From Helichrysum umbraculigerum (lineage: Eukaryota; Streptophyta; Magnoliopsida; Asterales; Asteraceae), in the NCBI GenBank assembly GCA_949592205.1, contig CATIUR010000006.1, forward strand, positions 63,422,001 to 63,486,000: a stretch of DNA of 64,000 nucleotides. Reading direction: 5' to 3'. This document shows positions 32,524-43,535 of the stretch, piece after piece; the stretch's first letter is position 1, and each line of letters opens with the position of its first letter. Under the pieces are notes generated by a model. That model had not been told where the DNA came from and searched no databases. It saw only the letters and a program-made list of their open reading frames with translations. Both the position numbers and the translations under genes were made by a program.

Positions 32524-33594
32524 CTATTGTAATGATAGCATTAAAAAATAGTAAACACAAATGAAAAATGACACCAAATTGCCAACATAATTTATCTTAA
32601 TAGAAAACTTCATCTTTTGTTCTTCCTTTTTTACCCCCTCTTTTCTCTCCCTTTTCATTTCCTTGAACTCAACGTGAGATTTCAATCTCTCTGCATCGGT
32701 CACCACTTTTCTTTTTACATTATTTTCTTCCAAAGTTGCCCCTTGCGTAATTACCAGAAAGTCCCTCCCGGTCACACAATTAGATTTCAAGTCCACTAAT
32801 TTTAGTATCACCTTCTCCACATGCAAATCCACAACTCCTTCTAGTACAACCAGTATCTTACATTGAACCATCTCATTCGGGTCAGACCCCGGTAAAATGG
32901 TGGCGTATTGAATACGGATATAATCGTTACTCGTCCAGTCCTTCTTTGCACTAATCGGCTTGATACTTGATAGATTGACAGCCCGTTTTAGGGTCGGGTC
33001 AATTAGTATCCAATCTAATGTCAAGGATTCTTTCAGATGCGATAATGTCGCTTCGTCAGGGCCTACAAACGCATCTACTTTTTTTAAGTCGATGGATCTG
33101 TTGACGTTTGGGATGTCACTTAACTCAATCTCTATCTCGGAGGATAAGAAATGGACTGTCGTATCGGTGAACTCGACGTTGGAGTAAATAATATCATTTT
33201 GGTAGCGTATATCGACAGCTGAGATGAGTTCAGATGGACCCGCAGGATTAGCTGGCTCGTCGATCATCCCACATGATGAACTAATGGGCTGTTTTTTATT
33301 AGACAAGGATTGACGACGTGTTAGGTGGCTTACTTTGGTGACTAGAGAAGGAAATGAGTCTTGGAAGAAAGAGCGGTATCCACCTGGGAAGGTAGAGATG
33401 ACGTCATGGACACGTGGATCAGTGATCGACAGCCATGTGGACTTGGAGATATGAGACCAGAGATTGTGATCGGAACAAAGGGTTTGTAGATCAGATGATA
33501 CGGTGGCTGTTGTAGAAAGAGAAGGGCCGTCGAGTTTTGGTAAGATGTGTGTCTGGATGATGTCTGAATGGATATCATTAAGACTGATCGCCAT
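32524..33594 (-). CDS. F-box protein, At2g27310/At2g36090 type, 356 aa
   Basis: Intronless, ATG at 33594. An N-terminal F-box lies at about residues 8-50 (DIIQTHILPKLDGPSLST...LCSDHNLWSHI), followed by the signature of this plant subfamily (PGGYRSFFQDSFP; then ELISAVDIRYQNDIIYS). The middle part has a WILIDPTLKRAVNLSSIKP block. A basic segment (about 295-330, rich in K, R, E) precedes a hydrophobic C-terminal stretch of about 20 residues (VSFFICVYYFLMLSL), which could be a tail anchor and is seen in relatives. F-box proteins join SKP1 and CUL1 in an SCF ubiquitin ligase and choose the substrate; the substrate here is unknown. A TATA box lies 30-40 bases upstream (33624-33635), so the gene appears intact. 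Confidence 0.85.
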   Translation of the reverse strand: MAISLNDIHSDIIQTHILPKLDGPSLSTTATVSSDLQTLCSDHNLWSHISKSTWLSITDPRVHDVISTFPGGYRSFFQDSFPSLVTKVSHLTRRQSLSNKKQPISSSCGMIDEPANPAGPSELISAVDIRYQNDIIYSNVEFTDTTVHFLSSEIEIELSDIPNVNRSIDLKKVDAFVGPDEATLSHLKESLTLDWILIDPTLKRAVNLSSIKPISAKKDWTSNDYIRIQYATILPGSDPNEMVQCKILVVLEGVVDLHVEKVILKLVDLKSNCVTGRDFLVITQGATLEENNVKRKVVTDAERLKSHVEFKEMKRERKEGVKKEEQKMKFSIKINYVGNLVSFFICVYYFLMLSLQ

Positions 33595-33623
33595 AGCGAA
33601 TTAAGAGATGCTTTGAAGAAGGG

Positions 33624-33635
33624 TTTATATTTATA
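33624..33635 (-). promoter_or_regulatory. TATA box of F-box gene
   Basis: Minus-strand TATAAATATAAA, 30-41 bases before the ATG, implies a very short 5' untranslated region. Confidence 0.5.
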
Positions 33636-33775
33636 CGAGGCATGAGCTAAGTGTCTCTTTTTTAATTAATGTAACCAAAATCCAAAACACACGCGGTTGG
33701 AAACATAATTATTATATCGATCACATGGGTTTATTGTTTAAAAGTAGTATATGCATAAAAAAAAAAAAAATTCCG

Positions 33776-33797
33776 CCCCCCCCCCCCCCCCCCCCCC
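33776..33797 (+). repeat. Poly-C run of 22
   Basis: 22 uninterrupted cytosines, preceded by a run of about 14 adenines. Length is prone to sequencing error. The G-rich strand could form a G-quadruplex. Confidence 0.8.
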
Positions 33798-33868
33798 TCT
33801 TCTAGAAACGCTTAGTGGAGTATTTGATTTACGGTATGTCGTTGTCTAAAGTTTATTGTTGTTTATTA

Positions 33869-34063
33869 CTCTCTCCGTCTCGATTAAAGTGTCATGTTTG
33901 ACTTCGTATATAGTATATGATTCTCCACCAATTACATTTTTCACCAATCAAATAATATATACACTCACTAGTTATTCATTCGATTGGTTGAAACATCAAA
34001 ATTGACACTTATTTGGGACAACCCAAAATAGTTTTGTGGACACTTGTAATGGGACGGATGGAG
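33869..34063. mobile_element. Stowaway (Tc1/mariner) MITE, 195 bp
   Basis: Terminal repeats CTCTCTCCGTCTCGATTAAAGTGTC and the reverse complement of GACACTTGTAATGGGACGGATGGAG, flanked by TA on both sides (33867-33868, 34064-34065). This is the classic Stowaway CTCCGTCCC signature. Confidence 0.93.
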
Positions 34064-34065
34064 TA

Positions 34066-34850
34066 TAACTAGTTGTTTTTTTTTTTAAGGGCGAAATTTT
34101 ATAAAGAAAAAACCTTTAGCAAGAAACTAAAGAATAAAAACAACAATTACAATGTTTTAGATAAAGCTGAGAATGGATGACACCCAAACTGAAGTTTGAA
34201 TGACCGCTTGAAAACATCTCCAAGTTATGTTCAAGTAGTTAAATTGACGAAACCTTAGTCACAATTAATATTGATGATCGATACCACACTTCATCATGTC
34301 ATTGTTGCTATGTCGGTGATTTTGTACATACGTAAGCGTCAATGTTCGAATCGTTAAGATGACTTGGTTCTTCTAGACATATACAAATTATTAATTATTA
34401 GACTTAAAAAAAGTAAGTTGGATTATTCTAGGTAGCTGATCGTACTTAACAAATTTTTAAAGTATTTGAATACTTAAGGGTTTATTGTTTTGTTTTATAT
34501 TAAATAAACTTTATACTTTTTACTATTATCTATCTAACATTATCAAAATTTTAAAGTACTTGAATATTTAAGGGTTTATTGTTTTGTTATATATTAAACC
34601 TTATACTTTTTACAATTATCCATGTAATATATGATTGGAAATAAATAGGAAAATGGAATAAAGAAGTTGTTGAGACCTAAATAGGAAGATTCAAAATTAT
34701 ATTAAAAAACAAAAGTATAGTCCGTATGTAAATAGGGCCCAATGGGCCATAACATGTTTTCATTGAAACAAACGTACATTATTGGTTGGATGGAGCCGGG
34801 CGCCCGGACGAAAAAACAAAAAACAAACGGGTATACCAAATCTAAAAGAT
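34066..34850. other. Intergenic with one tandem duplication
   Basis: At 34454-34640 a unit of about 95 bp starting TTTTAAAGTA(T/C)TTGAATA is duplicated. At 34083-34150 the minus strand ends CGCCCTTAAAAAA after AT-rich sequence and may be the 3' tail of a LINE. No gene seen. Confidence 0.5.
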
Positions 34851-34851
34851 G

Positions 34852-35105
34852 TAATCTTTTTTTTTTTTTTAAGACAGTTGTGGAATCACTGACGGACCTA
34901 CTAGGTTCACCCGATCATTTCCACTTATGGTTACTCCCCTGTTACGAGTAACCACCCCTGAGTTCGCAACCTAGGTGACGCCCTAAAGGGGTTGCTCTCC
35001 CATATCTTGGATTGGTATAGCGTCACAGGATTCCCCCTCTCAACGAGGCCCGAACTCATGACCTCAAGGAAGGAAACCCCATAGGGGAAAACTCCCAATA
35101 CTAAC
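34852..35105 (-). mobile_element. Probable SINE
   Basis: On the minus strand a tRNA-like head (GAGGTCATGAGTTCGGGCC, a B-box match) is followed by about 190 bp and then a poly-A tail of 14 (T run at 34856-34870 on plus). No internal coding. A clear target duplication was not found. Confidence 0.5.
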
Positions 35106-35109
35106 ATAT

Positions 35110-35275
35110 GTGCTTATAATTTTTAAACCCACCAAAAAATGAAAAATAAAAATAAATAAACTCGTCGAAAGTATGCCTTGAGAGATCTTAAATCGAATAG
35201 GAGAAAACCCTGAATTTTATGGTGCAATTTTCATAATTTTTCGACTTGTCGTTTGTGAGATAATTTATTTTGGGG
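35110..35275 (+). repeat. Dispersed ~150-bp repeat
   Basis: Blocks ACTCGTCGAAAGTAT, GAGATCTTAAATCGAA and GAATTTTATGGTGCAATTTT are shared in order with 63800-63940, and in part with 8725-8815 on the other strand. Confidence 0.8.
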
Positions 35276-35430
35276 GTAAATGGGTTTTGATTATTATTGA
35301 TGTAATCACATGGATGCACCCTCACACTAATTATTATAGACTTGATAAGATTAATGGTTGTTATTTACTTACCTCTTCCCCCATTTTTTGCACTTACCCT
35401 AGATCACGATCACAACCCTATATGTATATA

Positions 35431-35985
35431 GGTGGGTTCAAATAAGAAGGCTAATTTTTGTGAGAACGTAGGAAACCCCTCAAAATCACTTTTTAACTAT
35501 TCGAAACACATTATTTCATCAAAACTTTTTCAATGATTACTATTAAAATAACTTTTGAAAGTTATTATATAAATATAAATAAAAAATATTAATTTTTTTT
35601 TGAACTTTTTTTGTAGTGGTTACTGTTGTGATTATTTAAGATAATCACAAAATATAATATGATAATCACATGTGATTATTCTCTAATATAATGTGATTAT
35701 CATGTGTTTGAGATAATCACAAAATATGACATGATAATCACATATTATTAATGTGATTATCAAGTTATAAAATGTGATTATTGTGAATAAAAAAAATTAA
35801 TAAAAAATAATTAGAAAAATAATAAAAAGTCGGAAAAATTTTTATTTAAAAAATAGATTCTTAAAGTTATTTGAAAAGGAAGTTACGAAGAAAATTTTGT
35901 AAAATAATGTGGCTTGGATAGCTAAAAATGATTTTGAAGTGTTTTCTACGTTCTCACGAAGATTAGCCTTCTTATTTGAACCTAC
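35431..35985. mobile_element. MITE with ~45-bp terminal inverted repeats
   Basis: The left end GGGTTCAAATAAGAAGGCTAA and the right end pair as inverted repeats with few mismatches over about 45 bp (both include GTGAGAACGTAG). Element about 555 bp. The centre (35620-35790) holds about nine alternating GATAATCACA / TGTGATTATC blocks that can fold into many hairpins. The superfamily is not resolved because flanks are TATATA. Confidence 0.75.
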
Positions 35986-35988
35986 AAC

Positions 35989-36014
<26 letters not shown>

Positions 36015-36020
<6 letters not shown>

Positions 36021-37390
36021 AGAGTAGGATTTATGAAGAAGGTTTTTTACGAGGGAGAAATAAGAGAAACAATTATAACCATTAGATCAGTAATTTAATG
36101 GATGAAATTATTCAGTGTCAAAAATGTAATATTTATGAATATATTTCAAACATTCAGGGGCAAAAAGGTACATTCGGTTGATTCAAAATAAAGGAAACAA
36201 TTCATTTTTAAATGCCAAAAAGAAAATCGGGTGCAACAACAGAATTTTCGCTAGAATTAATTTTGGAAACCGCCCATTTTATTGTGGATGCATGGTAACT
36301 CGGTGTGTTTGGCCCAAAAAGATGGAGATTGGGGGACCTAATTTATATATATCTTTTATTTTTTATTTTTATGTTAAATTTAATCTTGAAGTAGATATAT
36401 AAAATTATAAATCATGGGTGCACAAGTAAAAAAAGTACACTCTTGATTTACATGAAATGAAAGGTGTAGAAGTATTTAATTGTTTTTTTTATATATATAT
36501 AATCAAATGATGATTATTTAATTTTACATGGGTTCAAGTAAATGAAAATAAAATGAATCACAGACCATATTGAATCATAGTTATAGTTAGTTGAATCATA
36601 GTATTACTATATTGAATCATGAATATGATTCGTTGAATCGTGACCTTGAATTTGAGTTTATGTAACAGGCCGGGTATACGGTTGAGTTATTGAAAAATAC
36701 TCTCAAAATATTGAACCATAGTATGAATACATAAATTCGAGTCAAATATGGAGCATTTTAATTATAGAATCATGATATGAAAAAAGTGAATCATAGAATG
36801 AAGCAGCCGATCCACGGTATAAACTTGATTTCACATTGTTTGATAACTTTTAATTGCATAATATTGAATCACAATATAATATTAAAAATAATAGAACAAA
36901 TACGTTGTATCATAGCAAAGTGCTTGCATAATTTGTTAAACATGGAACTTCAAAAGACATTTTATGAGATGGAAAGGTAATAATAAATAAAAATTAATGA
37001 TCAAATTATTTTTTCAATCGATGATGATACAAGCACCGAAAAGAAAGTTAATCTTTTGAATGAATGTAATTGATAATTGTTGTACCAGAGGAGGATGAAA
37101 GCAAAAAAGTATCTCAATGAATGGCGATGCTTTATCATCAAAAAGATCGGAGACAAATATATTAATGTTGATTGATGGTTGACTAATTTGACAAGAGGTT
37201 CCATTAATTTATGGTTGTACGTTGTGGAGATGATAAGTAAAATAACTGAACAATTTATTTTTAAATGATAAATAATTAAAAGCTAAGTACCCATTATACC
37301 CTCCTATGGAAGTTTAAGATGAATGGTCCAAATTGTTTCTCTCCTTTCCCTCCTTAACTTCTCTTCTTTTTTGATCCCATACTCTATATA
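36015..37390. mobile_element. Possible non-autonomous element with imperfect inverted ends
   Basis: Both ends share an inverted AGAGTA(T)GG...GAGAAACAATT pattern over about 80 bp. The interior is AT-rich and carries about a dozen copies of GAATCATAG or GAATCAC-type motifs (36555-36910), in both orientations. No transposase. Boundaries are uncertain. Confidence 0.45.
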
Positions 37391-37395
37391 TATAT

Positions 37396-37430
37396 ACTAG
37401 AATAATATACCCGCGCAATGCGACGATTGA
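37396..37430 (-). mobile_element. Helitron 3' end
   Basis: On the minus strand a short hairpin (CGCATTGCGCGGG) is followed by about 10 bases and CTAGT, the CTRR terminus of Helitrons. The body would extend to the right. The 5' end is not identified. Confidence 0.5.
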
Positions 37431-37674
37431 AGTAACGGTGTTAAGTTACATTGGTGATAGTGAAAATTTTAAAAATTATTGTATGTATTTTGTAAATTAT
37501 AAATGCTTATATGTTTGTTTATATATAGTAAATAGAATAAATTAATAGGGAATACAATTATTTATGGTAATGCTAATATGCTATAAATGAGTTAAGGACA
37601 ATATAGTCAATTTTGTTATGTTGAGACTAATTTAAGATAATGATAGAGATGCATTATATGTAATTAAGATAAGA

Positions 37675-37747
<73 letters not shown>

Positions 37748-37783
37748 TCCAAAAATGCTTTTGGTAACTTATATTAATTCTCC

Positions 37784-37851
<68 letters not shown>

Positions 37852-38005
37852 AAGTTCAAAAATGCTTTCGATAACTTATATTAATTCTCCATGTGTGTCT
37901 AACTAAACTCTTACTACTGAATAACTTTTTGTCTCTAACTATTACGGAGTATTAGATAATATAACCAACTTTACTCTTTCTGTTCTGTCTACATATGTCA
38001 TAGAA
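37431..38005. repeat. Duplicated (TA)n microsatellite block
   Basis: Two (TA)n tracts (37677-37743 and 37793-37848), each followed by a nearly identical 50-bp block (AAAAATGCTTT(T/C)G(G/A)TAACTTAT...CCATGTGTG). The block plus tract has duplicated in tandem. ORFs over it (runs of Ile-Tyr) are artefacts. Confidence 0.8.
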
Positions 38006-38008
38006 TAA

Positions 38009-38986
38009 GAGCCCGTTTCTTTAGGCCTCAATGAGCTGAGTTGAGCCACATGCTTATTCGGTCAGAATTTGATAACTGAGTGGGAGACTTATTCGGTCAT
38101 TCCAAAAAACCATGTCCTCCCCATATGGCCATTCTTTTCCATCCTTTTTCCAATTATACCCTTACCTTTTTTTTTTATTCCTCTATGTAAAAATAAATGC
38201 TTATTATATGTTCACCATCGTTTATGTTGCTACGACAATGTTTCTCAAGCATCTTTCACACACCATCGATCTCGAAAGCCACCACCACTTGCTATTCTAC
38301 ACTACCGATCTCGAAAGCCACCACCACTTGTTATTCCTGTGAAGTTCGAAATCGTAGATCTGGGTACTTTTAAAAAATTTGTGTAAATAGGTCACGAAAT
38401 CGATGGTTTGAAAGCTAACAGACATCTTTAGATCGATGTTTCCATCGGTATTTTCTCCATCGCTACCGCCCGTTTGATCGTCGCTTGAAATCGTGGTAGA
38501 TAACCACCGTCACCTATGTTCGACACCTTCACCGTTGACTGACACGTCGAATATTGTTGCCGTCATGATCGACACTTTTGCTTGAGATCGCCGTAGACCA
38601 CCGTCAAAGATTGTTGCCATGATGTGTTCTTTTTTAAATGATTTTAAAGTGATGGATATCAACTGTTTTTAGTTATTTGCTTCTTCCAAAATGGGTATTA
38701 TTTGTTTGATTTCAACTAATAAAAAAGAATTATCAGATTTTCATTCAACACAACAAATAAATATTATTGGTCATTTAAAATTATATACAATCAATCAGGT
38801 TTATAATAGATTAGAAAAAAAAAAAAAGTTAGGGGTAAAATTGTAATTTTTGTCATTCAGAAGTTCTGTTCACCACAACATGTAAACAACATTATTCATT
38901 CACTCGTTACTGCATATAGTGCTTCCATACCCATTATGTCATCTATATCCATATAGAACTTAATGGAAAAACAAGTAAACAGCCCC
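38009..38986. mobile_element. PIF/Harbinger-type non-autonomous element, 978 bp
   Basis: Left end GAGCCCGTTTCTTT and right end GGGGCTGTTTACTT (reversed) form imperfect terminal repeats, flanked by TAA on both sides (38006-38008, 38987-38989), the Harbinger target duplication. An internal 39-bp unit with CGATCTCGAAAGCCACCACC is duplicated at about 38265-38340. No transposase. Confidence 0.7.
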
Positions 38987-39219
38987 TAAGATTAATTACT
39001 TTCTTGATCTAAACACATAGCCCAAAACCAATGAAGAACATGACATAAACAGAATTGTTAAAGAAGCTAATGATAGTCCGTACAGACTGTTAGCCGGAAA
39101 TGTGTATATCAATTGATCCGTCTTTGACCAATTTATAAAGTATGAAGAATCCGTGTCTTATAGAATTTATAAATGACATATAACCCGTGAATGAATTTCG
39201 ATGTCCATATACGTGCTAT

Positions 39220-40138
39220 CAGGGGCGGATGTGTTCACACTCAAGGGTATGCACTTGCATACCCTATGAGTTCTAATTGCAGTGTAAAAATTGTATTATG
39301 TTATAGTTTCTTAGTATATGTTCTTAAGTGTGCACACCCAATAGAAACATGGTGACCACCCTATTGCATTGTTCCTTATTCAACCATCATCAAAAACTTC
39401 AGTTAACCACCTTTGACTTACAAAGAAACAGAAGAAAGTAAAAAACTAATGTTCAATTTCAAATAAAAATTGATGTTATGCCTCGTTTATAAACCACTTT
39501 ATCTATCCTTTCTCTCAAGAAGAGGATTGTGGGTCTTGACTATTGAGTTAATAAACCATTCTATTAGAAAGATATTGAATCTCTAATATAAAATATCACT
39601 CAAATCAAACAATACGTTCTTGAATTTACTTCTTATATTTTAGGGTATAAGCAAGTAATGAAATAAATGGGAAACAACGACTAATTTTACCTCATTCTCA
39701 TAATCTCATGATTATTTATTTTTTTTGTCATATGAAACTGTGGACGTGCTTCCAATACTTTTGATGCTTCTATTTTATTATGAATTTTAACATGTAAAAT
39801 TGTCATGTTTTGTGCTACAGATTAATTTTAAGTACGTACATGACTGAGTTGTTCTCTTATTTGGAAATGATGAACCATATAGGATATTTAAGTAGAGAAG
39901 TTTGTATTAGTACTCGTATTTGTTTATATATTTCACCGATACTAGCTTCAATGTGAATAACAAAACCTTACCATAAAATCCCACGTTCATGTTTATCAGA
40001 TCGATTTTAACTTAAATAACTTCATGAATAACCAAGTCCCGGAAAAAGCCTAACCTGAACCTGACCCACAAAACCTTTTAACATTTTTTTTAGTTTAAAT
40101 AATGCATACCCAAACTTGAGTTTCTAGATCCGCCACTG
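39220..40138. mobile_element. hAT non-autonomous element, 919 bp
   Basis: Terminal repeats CAGGGGCGGA and TCCGCCACTG with a perfect 8-bp duplication CGTGCTAT (39212-39219, 40139-40146). No transposase ORF. Subterminal GCATACCC repeats occur at both ends. Confidence 0.95.
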
Positions 40139-40831
40139 CGTGCTATACTTGAATTAGTTACTATTACATCCATATTTTTGTTGCCGGTATCTATTATCTC
40201 TAATAGAAACCGGTCGGCCGGCAATAACTTAACATAAATAATAAATATTCCTTTGATTTGGTGAAACAGACGACATAAATGGTTAAGAATTTGGACCTAT
40301 CGATCTCCCTTTGATCCTGAAGCTAGCCTAACCTTGATGCAACACTTAAACCACAAGCATACTTCATGGTTGCCTATAGATTCTTGATGAGACCGACTAT
40401 TATTATATATCTATATAAACTTCTTAATATAATTTAAACTGCTTAAACCTAATTTTAATTAACTAAAGGCTATAAATGAGAAAATATTCATCTGACTAAG
40501 TTGTACGTATCAAACTAGTAAGATAGACCCGTACGATGCATGGAATTTTCTATAATTCAATGTTTGTAAACTATGTTTTGATAAACTTTTCTACTATTAA
40601 TGTGACTTGAATCAATGGTTATATGTTTGGGAAGCATGTAATATGCCGTATTTTGATAAGGAAGGCAATAATGAAAAATGAAAAAGTGTAATATAAAAGT
40701 ATGGAGTAATTAAAAATTTAGGTCGAAGATTCCTCACATGTATAGTAATTTATCACGATAAGATAATCAGAAAATGTATTTAAAGAATTATGGAAACTAG
40801 TTGGACCTTTCAGTTATACATAAGAGTATAA
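40139..40831. other. Intergenic, one degenerate Helitron-like end
   Basis: Around 40514-40545 (ACTAG...GACCCGTACGATGCATGG) there is a degenerate copy of the Helitron 3' terminus on the minus strand. No gene seen. Confidence 0.4.
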
Positions 40832-41178
40832 GACCATTTCCAACCATCATTTATTCCTTTGTGTCAGCTCAGCGCCGTATCAGCTCAGCGTAACGTCAGC
40901 ACATCTAAAACTGATGAAAAACTGATTAAACACTCTCAACCCTCCTTTCATCACTTCAATTTTTGGACCTCACATTTACCAATATACCTACATTTACATA
41001 CACTAAACAAAAAATAACAATACATTAAATATAAGCTGAACGCCACCCCAAACACATTTCATTTCGTCGATAAACTGAAGAAGTGTCAACTGATGAAACA
41101 AAAGAAGTGGTGGTGCCAATGGGGGAAGAAAGCCATGGCTTCATCGGTTTCAACCGATGAATGCCATTGGCATTGGTC
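40832..41178. mobile_element. Harbinger/Tourist-like MITE, 347 bp
   Basis: Ends GACCATTTCCAACC and GACCAATGCCAATGG (reversed) with flanking TAA on both sides (40829-40831, 41179-41181). Confidence 0.75.
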
Positions 41179-41732
41179 TAATGCATATAATTGAATCAAC
41201 GTTATATTCATGTCATTGACGATATTTGCTTAATTTAGGTGGCTTTTGTTGCATGTTGTCAAGGTCTGGATAGAATTGAGAAATTGAACGGATTAACATG
41301 TTTCAATTGAGGTGACCATTTTTTGAATTGGGTCATATGGGTCATGTCCTATGTAGTGCGGGTCTTGTTATTTCCTCTTATATTTATACTTACTAATACT
41401 TAAAATGTTAGAAAATCTGAAATTGTATGTCTTAGCAACTTTTTTAAAAGTTAAAACATTTGGTCTTTGAATCATGTAGAGAGTTGAAGCGAAAATAGCA
41501 TCCACATTCATAATTTATGATTATTAATTTTAAGACAAAAGGAAATGGCTTTTAATCAAGTCGTTAGCAATCAACTCGCTTCAACTCATGTTGGCGTTCC
41601 GATCCCGAGCGAGACCCATCACATTTGTCTTGCATCATCCTTGTTGACATGTAATTTAGTCTCATACAATGTAAACGAAATTCAAATAATATAATCTAAA
41701 TGTTGTGTACCATATGAGAAAGAAAGAGAGTG

Positions 41733-41804
<72 letters not shown>

Positions 41805-42325
41805 TACTCTTAACACAACTTCCTCTTTTTGACACTTCTTCTAAACATGGATGTGTATCGATGTTAAGAACCGAATACATAATCGAACACCTGCTTCACT
41901 CATTCTTTCATATACCTCAAAAATAGACGGATACACGAATTTTATAATTGAATCAAAGCACTATCATAAGACATTTGCGACATAAATATATGGTTAATTT
42001 AGAGCAATTTCATTTATGTCACCCATTATTCCGTTATTGAAAGTCCTTTGAAGCTTTTCATTACCAATATGCTTGCAATTAACAGTCTATCAATGTATTG
42101 TTGCGATATCCATACCCCAACTATCAAACTATTACCGCTTATCATTTAGAAATTCACTAAGCTAACTTATCACGTCTTTATTCCGTCACACATTCTTTAG
42201 ACATTTGATTTGATTTTCATGGAATTAAGTGATCACACGAATTTTTTTGAATTGCCATCACATTTCTTCCTTCGCCTTTTAAGAACCAAACAATAGTTTA
42301 AAACCAATTGTATTTACGTTAACAA

Positions 42326-42394
<69 letters not shown>

Positions 42395-43499
42395 CTGTAT
42401 TTAAATATCAAAAAATGATAAATGGTATTGCTGAAAATAAAATCAAGAATATGTTTTTTCAAACAGAGTTACAGAAACATATTCTGTACACATGCTTTAG
42501 ACATACCATCGATAATGCATACCCAAGATAATTACCCGTGTCGCACAAACTCACAATCAGATTTAAGCATGATATTCTCATCTCCATCTTACACATATTA
42601 GAGCATGCTCTAGCCTTTTGAATAATTTATGGTTTGATTAACGTCATGAAATCAAAGGTGGTAACAAAATCAAGATACTGTATTGTGATTCACCGATTTC
42701 TGATGGTGGTGGTCGTTATGAGTGTATCAGATGCATTTGCTAGATGCATTTGCTATGCTCATTTCCTTACATATTAGGTGCTTTGAAGTATCATATATAA
42801 GGGCATGATATCATGAATCTTAATTACCAATTAATGCAAAAGTGATTATTCGATTACATTTGGCGAGATACATTCTACGTACGTGAGCAAACTTTAATGA
42901 TGTTAGTGATTAGTGAAATCAATGACAATTAACCAAACATTTTATTACATCTATTATTTACGACTTAACTCAAAAATTATTTGCAGAAAATTGTTTTCTT
43001 TTTTATTATTATTGTTATATAATAATTCATCTTTTACCTTTTTACTACTCCGTATTATTTATTATAGTGGGTAATTTATCATTAACACACTCAAAACTCT
43101 GTCTTTAATGTATTGTAGATTGTAGATTGTAGATGTAGATTGTAGATGGTTGATCCGATATGATGATTATATTAGAAATTTAACATGTTATCTAAACCTA
43201 CAACAAAAAATTCAGCATTAAATATCCCCTAGCTAACCACCTCAACTCGTGTATTAAGCTTGACAGTTATCAACCGTAACCATTACTCAAATCACAAATC
43301 CTATGTTCATATATTTAATTCACATGTCATTTACCACTCTATTAACATTTGGACATTTATTTTGGGATAAATAGAGTAATTTCATTCTCCAGTTCTAGTC
43401 TCGTGGGATAAACATTACAAAAAAATGAATAGCAACATGCTAACGTGATATATACACACTTATTTGCGGCGTAGCAATTGCACAGTAATCATATATGTA
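41179..43499. other. Intergenic with microsatellites
   Basis: (TA)n tracts at 41738-41800 and about 42330-42393, and a short (TGTAGAT)n tract at 43117-43147. No gene or RNA gene seen. Confidence 0.6.
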
Positions 43500-43535
43500 A
43501 CTAGTGCTAAACCCGTGCGATGCACAGCTAGGTAA
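43500..43535 (-). mobile_element. Helitron 3' end
   Basis: Minus strand: hairpin GTGCATCGCAC, then GGGTTTAGCA, then CTAGT. Matches the plant Helitron terminus. Confidence 0.5.

Noticed and set aside
37632..37874. Isoleucine-tyrosine repeat proteins on both strands
   Set aside because: Translation of (TA)n microsatellites. The same holds at 41662-41926.
38069..38386. 105-codon ORF with a hydrophobic start and proline-rich repeats
   Set aside because: Lies inside the Harbinger-type element, over an internal duplication, with no known domain or splice support.
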